From Psychrobacter sp. (lineage in GTDB: Bacteria; Pseudomonadota; Gammaproteobacteria; Pseudomonadales; Moraxellaceae): a stretch of DNA of 5,730 nucleotides. The stretch lies in assembly GCA_029264635.1 (NCBI GenBank), contig JARIAA010000006.1, positions 1-5,730 of the forward strand. The letters run 5' to 3'. Below are positions 1 through 4,488 of the stretch, in pieces. The first letter of the stretch is position 1; the number at the start of each line of letters is the position of its first letter. The notes beneath the pieces are model-generated. The model searched no databases, had not been told where the DNA came from, and was given only the letters and a program-made list of their open reading frames with translations. Made by a program: the position numbers and the translations under genes.

Positions 1-101
1 TCTTATTGGGGATGTTCTGGCTTCGACGCTGGTGATGAAACTCAATGATGCATGTCGAGAGTGTATGTCCTCTCGTTAATCAAACATATATTGTTATAGT
101 C

Positions 102-134
102 GCAAACGACGAAACTTACGCTCTAGCAGCTTAA
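102..134 (+). other. tmRNA tag-peptide reading frame (ANDETYALAA)
   Basis: This is the short message portion of the tmRNA. The resume codon GCA is at 102-104, and the frame reads A-N-D-E-T-Y-A-L-A-A before TAA at 132-134. With the alanine carried by the tmRNA itself, the added tag is AANDETYALAA. The ALAA end is the signal known to be recognised by ClpXP and ClpA in related bacteria. The bases just before the resume codon (TAGTC, 97-101) match the element that positions the frame in E. coli. The tag differs from E. coli ANDENYALAA by one residue (T for N) and, as I recall, matches that of Acinetobacter. Confidence 0.95.
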
Positions 135-170
135 ACCCAGTTTACTTGGTTTAAACCCTGTTTACTTAGT
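131..170 (+). repeat. 20-base tandem duplication inside tmRNA
   Basis: Two adjacent 20-base units, 131-150 and 151-170, agree at 18 of 20 positions; both begin TTAAACCC and the mismatches are at unit positions 9 (A/T) and 18 (G/A). The first unit overlaps the tag stop codon. The 3' part of unit 2 (ACTTAGTT, 164-171) is perfectly complementary to AACTAAGT at 193-200, and the equivalent part of unit 1 (144-151) can pair with the same target using one G-U pair. TTAAACC (131-137) can also pair with GGTTTAA (148-154). I infer a local duplication in the helix 5 or pseudoknot 2 region. Confidence 0.85.
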
Positions 171-392
171 TGCTGATCACCTACAGTTGGTTAACTAAGT
201 TGAAGCGTCCGCATGTAGGCTCGCCACAAGTGATTGTCTCAATCGCTTGGGTTCAAAAGTAGAGAATCGTCCAATCCATCCTGACTGTCGGATCGGTGCG
301 GATTAAAACTAAAGACAGAAACTAAACATGTAGATTCATGAGCGTAATGCTGGCGGACGCGGGTTCAACTCCCGCCATCTCCACCAAACATT

Positions 393-426
393 AAAAATCC
401 GATTACTCAGGTGGTCGGATTTTTTT
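393..426 (+). terminator. Rho-independent terminator of ssrA, possibly bidirectional
   Basis: AAAAATCCGA (393-402) is the exact reverse complement of TCGGATTTTT (415-424). Two G-T pairs, A-T and C-G can extend the stem inward to a TCAG loop (407-410). The T run continues to 426 on the + strand, directly after the tmRNA 3' end. On the - strand the same stem is followed by five Ts, so it may also stop transcription from the convergent gene that ends at 489. Confidence 0.9.
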
Positions 427-488
427 ATGCTTATAAAATATGTAATGTTAATTACATTTTTTCTATCTACCTTTCACAATTTTAATAA

Positions 489-1775
489 TCAACGCCTAAC
501 CCACAGATTATCTTCTAGCTTACTACTGATATTAGGTTTTACTATATTCAGAGCCGTTTCAACATAAACGTTATGCGTAGACTTTGAAAATGCTTGCCAT
601 TCAGCCCAGCGTCTTAAGACGTAAACAGCCTTTGGTACATGCTCATTAAGACTATCTGTAGTAGATTGCAGCGTCTGTAACCACCATGTCTTTTGCTCGT
701 CATTTAACAGATAGCCGCTAGACTGATTGTCTTCTTTATCAGTAAGCCATCTTTTAAGTAAGGTAACTGTATCTGTCATGCCAGGGCAACCTTGAGTGAT
801 GCTAGTAGCTACCAGCGCTCTAAACCAATAGCCCAATGCATTGCGCTGGGCAATTTCATCAAGATGGGGTAGCACGCATAACACCGCGTGCAAGCTTGTT
901 AACCCATGTAGTATAAAAAATTCATTGTCGCTACCTTGTAGAGCACTTGCGGCAATAACAGTTAGCTCTTCGATTAATGAAGTTAAATCTTGCCCGATAT
1001 CAGGCAGTTTAAGCGTTACCATTTCATTAAGAAATAGTGATAGCGGCTCTTTTGGATTATCAAAAGTAATCAAACGCTGCTGAAAACGACCTCTATTGAG
1101 TCTTTTATAATCTTCGGTTTTACTTAACCAGTCGGCTTTTTCGGTCAGTTGCGCTATTCTATCGTCGTTTAAAATTTGCTCAAGCAATTCTATAGGGCGT
1201 GGTGCATTAGGAGACCAAAGCTGATGTTCAGTATGAATAGAACCCGTCGCTAATGGTTGGAATGCAGTTGCCATATAGGCAAGCCCCTCGCTTGCCATAT
1301 CAGTAGATTCAACATCAACGGCCCAACCGAGATGTATCACTGGATGTAATGCTGCACCGGCCATACCTTCTGATAGTGCAGGGTAGTAGCGTTTAAGGCA
1401 AGCACTTAACCCCAGCTCAGTTATTTTCTTATCAAAAAAATCACGATATAAAGGAAAGGCAATCCGAATAGACTGCAAGTTATTTAACCAGTTGGCATCG
1501 GTTATTTCTGTGTAATTAATGGGATTACTGTGCGGCGCTTCTAGCTTTTTTGACTGCCTTACTGTGCTTGCCGCTGTTTTATTTGTAGTATCATAGGTAT
1601 AAACCTCTTGCCACCACTGCATTTTATCTAAGCTGGCGCCAGCTGCGTCCAATACAATCCAATTATGAGTAATGTGGTTGGATAAATACTCTTCATATTC
1701 AATGTGCCAGTTTCTACCACGCTTAAGCCACTGATGCAGATGTTCAGAATAATTTGGCGTTGAGTAAAATGACAT
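489..1775 (-). CDS. Questin oxidase-like family protein (DUF4243), function unknown in bacteria
   Basis: This 428-residue protein resembles the questin oxidase-like family (PF14027), whose fungal members such as AflY and GedK-type enzymes open anthraquinone rings by a Baeyer-Villiger-type oxidation. The substrate in bacteria is not established. Recognition rests on the central block: an RDFFDKKITELG segment (about residue 111), then HPVIHLGWAVD near residue 143 and EGLAYMATAFQP near 162, followed by an ILHGLTSLHAV segment (about 285) and QGCPGMTD (about 328). It has no obvious signal peptide or membrane segment, so it is probably cytoplasmic. The ATG is preceded by GAGG (complement of 1782-1785) with 6 bases between, which supports this start. 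It stands alone, convergent with ssrA and separated from rplI by a strong terminator. I did not find a convincing promoter in 1776-1883. The family call is from remembered motifs; a specific reaction should not be assigned. Confidence 0.75.
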   Translation of the reverse strand: MSFYSTPNYSEHLHQWLKRGRNWHIEYEEYLSNHITHNWIVLDAAGASLDKMQWWQEVYTYDTTNKTAASTVRQSKKLEAPHSNPINYTEITDANWLNNLQSIRIAFPLYRDFFDKKITELGLSACLKRYYPALSEGMAGAALHPVIHLGWAVDVESTDMASEGLAYMATAFQPLATGSIHTEHQLWSPNAPRPIELLEQILNDDRIAQLTEKADWLSKTEDYKRLNRGRFQQRLITFDNPKEPLSLFLNEMVTLKLPDIGQDLTSLIEELTVIAASALQGSDNEFFILHGLTSLHAVLCVLPHLDEIAQRNALGYWFRALVATSITQGCPGMTDTVTLLKRWLTDKEDNQSSGYLLNDEQKTWWLQTLQSTTDSLNEHVPKAVYVLRRWAEWQAFSKSTHNVYVETALNIVKPNISSKLEDNLWVRR

Positions 1776-1883
1776 GAGAAGCCTCTACTCTGTGATAATC
1801 TCATAAAATAAAAAATGCTTATTACGCTACTTAACGACGGCAATAAGAATACATTGATAACCTTTATAGTAATGGCTAACCAC

Positions 1884-1920
1884 AAAAAAAGCCAGCAACG
1901 TAAAGTTACTGGCTTTTTTT
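1884..1920. terminator. Bidirectional intrinsic terminator downstream of rplI
   Basis: AAAAAAAGCCAG (1884-1895) pairs with CTGGCTTTTTTT (1909-1920). After one C-A mismatch, AAC (1897-1899) pairs with GTT (1905-1907) around a 5-base loop. There is a run of seven Ts after the stem on either strand. It lies 24 bases past the rplI stop and ends the ribosomal operon on the - strand, insulating the questin oxidase-like gene. Confidence 0.9.
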
Positions 1921-1944
1921 AGATCAAGTCGAATATTCTAAAAA

Positions 1945-2463
1945 TTACTCTTCAGAATAATCTTCGTTTTCATCTTGTGCATTGTTTTCATCTTCAGCAG
2001 AATCTTCGTTATTACCATCTTCAGAAAGAATAGTAACTAAGATGCTAGCAGTAACGTCATGGTGTAGCTGAATATCAACATTATATTCGCCCACTTGACG
2101 TAAAGTGCCTTCAGGAAGCTTAATCTCAGCACGGTCAACTTCTAGACCTGAGTTAGTCAATGCTTCAGCGATATCACGCGTACCGATAGAGCCAAATAGC
2201 TTACCTTCGTCGCCAGATTTTGCGCGCATGATAACATTAACATCAGTCAATGCATCAGCACGTTCTTGGGCAACCGCTATTTCTTTCGCTTCTTCAGCTT
2301 CAAGCTCAGCACGGCGTGCTTCAAACTTTTCAATATTAGCTTTGGTCGCTGGTAATGCTTTACCCTGAGGGATAAGAAAGTTACGTCCGTAACCTGGTTT
2401 TACATCGACAGTTTCACCGAGTTTACCAAGGTTGACGATACGCTGTAACAAAATAATTTGCAT
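1945..2463 (-). CDS. rplI: 50S ribosomal protein bL9 with acidic C-terminal extension
   Basis: bL9 binds domain V of 23S rRNA near the L1 stalk and helps maintain reading frame. The N-terminal RNA-binding domain is clear: MQIILLQRIVNLGKLG, then VKPGYGRNFLIPQGKA (residues 21-36), including the family signature. A long connecting helix follows (about 41-75), then the C-terminal domain with GKLFGSIGTRDIAEAL (87-102). The protein is 172 residues, while the family usually has about 148-150. The extra stretch, residues 148-172, carries 13 Asp or Glu and no Lys or Arg. The start is supported by AGGA (complement of 2471-2474) with 7 bases between, and it begins 25 bases after rpsR, as the last gene of the operon. 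Confidence 0.97.
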   Translation of the reverse strand: MQIILLQRIVNLGKLGETVDVKPGYGRNFLIPQGKALPATKANIEKFEARRAELEAEEAKEIAVAQERADALTDVNVIMRAKSGDEGKLFGSIGTRDIAEALTNSGLEVDRAEIKLPEGTLRQVGEYNVDIQLHHDVTASILVTILSEDGNNEDSAEDENNAQDENEDYSEE

Positions 2464-2488
2464 GAGTCATTCCTAGTGAACGGTTAAA

Positions 2489-2716
2489 TTACTGATGGTT
2501 GTCAGTATACGGAAGTAGCGCAAGATAGCGAGCTTGCTTGATAGCGGTCGCTAGTTGACGCTGATATTTAGTAGAGGTACCGGTAATACGGCTTGGTACG
2601 ATTTTACCATTATCACTGATGTACTGTTTGAGCAATTCAACATCTTTATAATCGATGTGAGTGATGCCTTCAGCAGTGAAACGGCAGAATTTGCGACTGC
2701 GATAGAAACGTGCCAT
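2489..2716 (-). CDS. rpsR: 30S ribosomal protein bS18
   Basis: bS18 forms a heterodimer with bS6 on the platform of the 30S subunit, contacting central-domain 16S rRNA. The protein is 75 residues, the same length as in E. coli. It carries the hallmark segments RRKFCRFTAEG-like (here SRKFCRFTAEG, residues 7-17), IDYKD, GKIVPSRITGT (37-47) and KYQRQLATAIKQARYLALLPY (50-70). The ATG follows AAGGAG (complement of 2724-2729) by 7 bases. It lies 16 bases after rpsF. No priB lies between the two, unlike in E. coli. Confidence 0.98.
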   Translation of the reverse strand: MARFYRSRKFCRFTAEGITHIDYKDVELLKQYISDNGKIVPSRITGTSTKYQRQLATAIKQARYLALLPYTDNHQ

Positions 2717-2732
2717 GAGTATTCTCCTTTAA

Positions 2733-3137
2733 TTAGTCTTCACTGTGGTCGTTGTCGTCATTATCGTTTTCACGACTGTCTGGACGACGAGTAGTTGCTT
2801 TGCGTGCGCGTTTTTCATCGGCATTCTTGGCTAACTGCGACTCTTCAGTGACAGCGTCGTCACGGCGCATAACTAGACTACGAATGATCGCGTCGTTATA
2901 ACGGAATAATTCTTCAAGTTCAGCTAAAGTCTCACCGTCAGTTTCAATGTTGAAAAGAACGTAATGAGCTTTATGGATTTTGTTGATTGGGTAAGCCAGT
3001 TGACGGCGGCCCCAATCTTCTAAGCGATGGATAACACCACCATTGTCTTGAACTAACTTGATATAGCGTTCGACCATGCCGACTACTTGGTCGCTTTGGT
3101 CTGGGTGTACAAGTAACACCAGCTCGTAATGTCGCAT
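2733..3137 (-). CDS. rpsF: 30S ribosomal protein bS6
   Basis: bS6 pairs with bS18 and binds the 16S rRNA platform during 30S assembly. The 134-residue product begins MRHYELVLLVHPDQS and contains the highly conserved RLEDWGRRQLAYPINK (38-53), followed by HKAHYVLFNIE (55-65) and FRYNDAIIRSLVMR (78-91). From about residue 108 the tail is first basic, then strongly acidic (residues 120-134, ending SED). In E. coli, RimK adds glutamates to the S6 C-terminus; whether that happens here is unknown. AAGGAG (complement of 3143-3148) lies 5 bases from the ATG. This is the first gene of the operon and is probably controlled by the structured leader just upstream. Confidence 0.98.
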   Translation of the reverse strand: MRHYELVLLVHPDQSDQVVGMVERYIKLVQDNGGVIHRLEDWGRRQLAYPINKIHKAHYVLFNIETDGETLAELEELFRYNDAIIRSLVMRRDDAVTEESQLAKNADEKRARKATTRRPDSRENDNDDNDHSED

Positions 3138-3142
3138 TTGGA

Positions 3143-3188
3143 CTCCTTACGGATTAGTAGCTATTAACCCTATGTTAATAGCAAGGAG
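3143..3188 (-). promoter_or_regulatory. Candidate S6:S18-binding leader element of rpsF mRNA
   Basis: Read on the - strand, CTCCTT (complement of 3183-3188) pairs with AAGGAG (3143-3148), which is the rpsF ribosome binding site. Inside, GCTATTAAC (3174-3182) pairs perfectly with GTTAATAGC (3160-3168) around a 5-base loop. The 3' side has an 11-base bulge TACTAATCCGT (3149-3159) that holds CCG at 3150-3152. Two stems flanking a bulged CCG next to the rpsF start is the architecture described for the S6:S18 mRNA operator, which mimics the 16S rRNA site. Binding would hide the ribosome binding site and repress the operon. The pairing is seen directly; the function is inferred. Confidence 0.82.
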
Positions 3189-3247
3189 ATTTATAAGGTA
3201 AACTCGGTCTTTTAAAAAGAAAGTAAGCTTAGGTTATAAAGCGCCGT

Positions 3248-3276
3248 ATTATAGCAGTAGTCACGTATTAACACAA
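3248..3276 (-). promoter_or_regulatory. Sigma-70-type promoter of the rpsF-rpsR-rplI operon
   Basis: On the - strand a perfect TATAAT (complement of 3248-3253) is preceded, at 17 bases, by TTGTGT (complement of 3271-3276), which matches the first three bases of the -35 consensus. The predicted start near 3241 gives a leader of roughly 100 bases before rpsF that includes the whole S6:S18 candidate element. Confidence 0.7.
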
Positions 3277-3304
3277 AGGTTAATACCGCCCACTGCTAAT
3301 AAAT

Positions 3305-3334
3305 AAAAAAGCAACGGCTAAGCACTGCTTTTTT
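3305..3334 (-). terminator. Intrinsic terminator after the GYF_2-RDD gene
   Basis: On the - strand AAAAAAGCAGTG can pair with CGTTGCTTTTTT around a 6-base loop CTTAGC, including two G-U pairs, and the stem ends in a T run (complement of 3305-3310). It lies 34 bases past the stop at 3369 and before the rpsF promoter, so it separates the two transcription units. Confidence 0.8.
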
Positions 3335-3368
3335 GACATTTATACGTTCAAAATAGATGGGTTTTAAG

Positions 3369-4361
3369 CTATTTTATTTTTGGTTGTTTTAGCAACTGAG
3401 TGCTATCTGCTTTTACCACCAAGGTTTTGGCCAGCTTATCATGCCAACCCATATTTTGAGGGCTTTTTGATGCTATGTAATAATGAACAAATATAACTAT
3501 AAACCCTAAGAAACTCGTAAATGAGAAGAGTAGATTATAGATAATAAACAGCAGTAAAGTACGCATACCGATAAGTTTGATAAAAGAAGGTATACGATGG
3601 GTAGCTTGATCCACCACGCGAATACCCGTAATCAGCTTACCAAGTGATTGTCCACGCAGAGTAATAAAAACCAGTTGCAGCGCAAATAAACCAAATACCA
3701 TGACTTGCGACATCATCAGGGTAGAGCTCGGTAAGTTTTCCATGAGGGTCATTGAGTACTGATAAGCGGCATCCATATTCTGAATGTCTTGAAACTTCGA
3801 ATAATCGATATCCATTTTAGTAAGTGCGAGTACTAAAGGAAAAATTGCTAAAAGGTATAGTAACGCATTAAGCGCTGTTGCTAATACTCGCGACATAATA
3901 GGCGCAAGTACAACGTTACCAAGCACTTTATCTTTACTGCCAGCAAGTTTGGCTGCGCTTGGTTTATTCAAAGACAGATTGCTATTTGGCGTATGATGAC
4001 GATTGGTTGTCATCCCACCTTTTTCATTCTTATTAGCATGACTCTTTGAGCGTTCAGGCTTACCATACAATCTATCGAGAGATACACTTTTGCCATCTCG
4101 GCTACTAGTATCAGCATCTTCAGGGAAGACTGTGACATTATTAATAATAGAGTCGTTAGGGGTAGGCACATCTAAGGGGCGGTAAGTATACTGGTTACCC
4201 GTTAGGTCGCCAACACGCTGCCATTTATCTAGGCCTTCGTGCCAGATTAAATCGTCTAGTACGACTTCACCAGATGTCAGCATGATATTGAGCTGATCCA
4301 ACGTATATGGACCCGATTGTACGTTATTTCGAGCAAGGAAAATCTGCATAATTGCCTGCAT
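3369..4361 (-). CDS. GYF_2 domain and RDD domain membrane protein
   Basis: This protein (330 residues from the first ATG) joins an N-terminal GYF_2 (DUF4339) domain to a C-terminal RDD membrane domain. The GYF_2 part spans about residues 5-55, with QSGPYTLDQL, SGEVVLDDLIWHEGLDKWQRV and the expected W40 and W47. A polar, low-complexity linker runs from about 62 to 150. The RDD part has hydrophobic stretches near 158-181, 218-236 and 264-297, plus the family blocks GQSLGKLITGIRVVD (237-251) and GWHDKLAKTLVV (305-316). Family members are membrane proteins of mostly unknown role; some RDD proteins are linked to ion transport. The first RDD aspartate appears replaced by asparagine (R158, A161, N165). 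The start may instead be Met5 (4347-4349): AGG lies 5 bases before it, and the GYF_2 fold starts there, whereas Met1 has only a weak upstream site. Confidence 0.88.
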   Translation of the reverse strand: MQAIMQIFLARNNVQSGPYTLDQLNIMLTSGEVVLDDLIWHEGLDKWQRVGDLTGNQYTYRPLDVPTPNDSIINNVTVFPEDADTSSRDGKSVSLDRLYGKPERSKSHANKNEKGGMTTNRHHTPNSNLSLNKPSAAKLAGSKDKVLGNVVLAPIMSRVLATALNALLYLLAIFPLVLALTKMDIDYSKFQDIQNMDAAYQYSMTLMENLPSSTLMMSQVMVFGLFALQLVFITLRGQSLGKLITGIRVVDQATHRIPSFIKLIGMRTLLLFIIYNLLFSFTSFLGFIVIFVHYYIASKSPQNMGWHDKLAKTLVVKADSTQLLKQPKIK

Positions 4362-4395
4362 AGTTAGTCATATCTTAAGTCATTATTCATCATAC

Positions 4396-4426
4396 ATTAT
4401 ATTAGGGTCTATTTGAAAAAAATCAA
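4396..4426 (-). promoter_or_regulatory. Possible promoter of the GYF_2-RDD gene
   Basis: On the - strand a perfect TATAAT (complement of 4396-4401) lies 34 bases before the first ATG. The best -35 match, TTGATT (complement of 4421-4426), is 19 bases away, longer than ideal, and sits inside the adjacent inverted repeat. Only the -10 part is convincing. Confidence 0.45.
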
Positions 4427-4436
4427 ATAGACCCTA
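4403..4436 (-). repeat. Perfect 14-bp inverted repeat downstream of ppsA (terminator or operator)
   Basis: TAGGGTCTATTTGA (4403-4416) and TCAAATAGACCCTA (4423-4436) are exact reverse complements separated by AAAAAA. It lies 52 bases past the ppsA stop. As RNA on the - strand it forms a strong hairpin with a U-rich loop, but no T run follows the stem; instead TATAAT begins two bases later. It may end ppsA transcription, protect its 3' end, or be a binding site over the next promoter. Confidence 0.8.
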
Positions 4437-4488
4437 TCGTTATATGTTAATGGCTCTGTGAATTACTGCGGTGACTGAACGTTACAGC

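Larger units (their letters stand above)
8..386 (+). ncRNA. ssrA: tmRNA (transfer-messenger RNA), complete
   Basis: tmRNA rescues ribosomes stalled on broken mRNAs: it enters the A site as an alanyl-tRNA mimic with SmpB, then serves as template for a degradation tag. The gene is complete. Its 5' end GGGGATG (8-14) pairs with CATCTCC (376-382) to make a 7-bp acceptor stem, and a third-pair G10-U380 wobble matches the alanine identity element. The T arm is GCGGG (359-363), loop TTCAACT, CCCGC (371-375), and the encoded ACCA end is at 383-386. The tag frame begins at 102 after the conserved TAGTC. Length is 379 nt, near the usual size for gammaproteobacteria. There is no sign of the permuted two-piece form. 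The promoter lies outside the window, since only 7 bases precede the gene. The region just after the tag stop contains a tandem repeat, described separately. Confidence 0.98.

Noticed and set aside
441..456. Small inverted repeat TGTAAT-GTTA-ATTACA followed by Ts, after the ssrA terminator
   Set aside because: Only 6 bp, AT-rich, and redundant with the strong terminator next to it; too weak to call as a separate terminator or operator.
347..488. Possible attachment site or integrated element at the 3' end of ssrA
   Set aside because: The tmRNA 3' end is intact and followed at once by its own terminator. No integrase gene and no duplicate of the T-arm segment is present in the window.
841..1083. 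80-residue + strand open frame inside the questin oxidase-like gene
   Set aside because: It lies wholly within a well-supported - strand gene, shows no recognisable domain, and I see no good ribosome binding site; it is a shadow frame.
1776..1883. Promoter for the questin oxidase-like gene
   Set aside because: I tried several -35/-10 pairings (for example TTAAGT with TATTTT at 18 bases) but none stood out from the AT-rich background, so none is annotated.
1628..1885. 85-residue - strand open frame overlapping the start of the questin oxidase-like gene, with a hydrophobic N-terminus
   Set aside because: It overlaps the 5' end of a better-supported gene in another frame and begins inside the rplI terminator, so transcription from a normal start is unlikely.
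2717..2732. Possible missing or hidden priB between rpsF and rpsR
   Set aside because: Only 16 bases separate the genes and they hold the rpsR ribosome binding site. A priB-less order is common outside enterobacteria, so nothing is lost or broken here.
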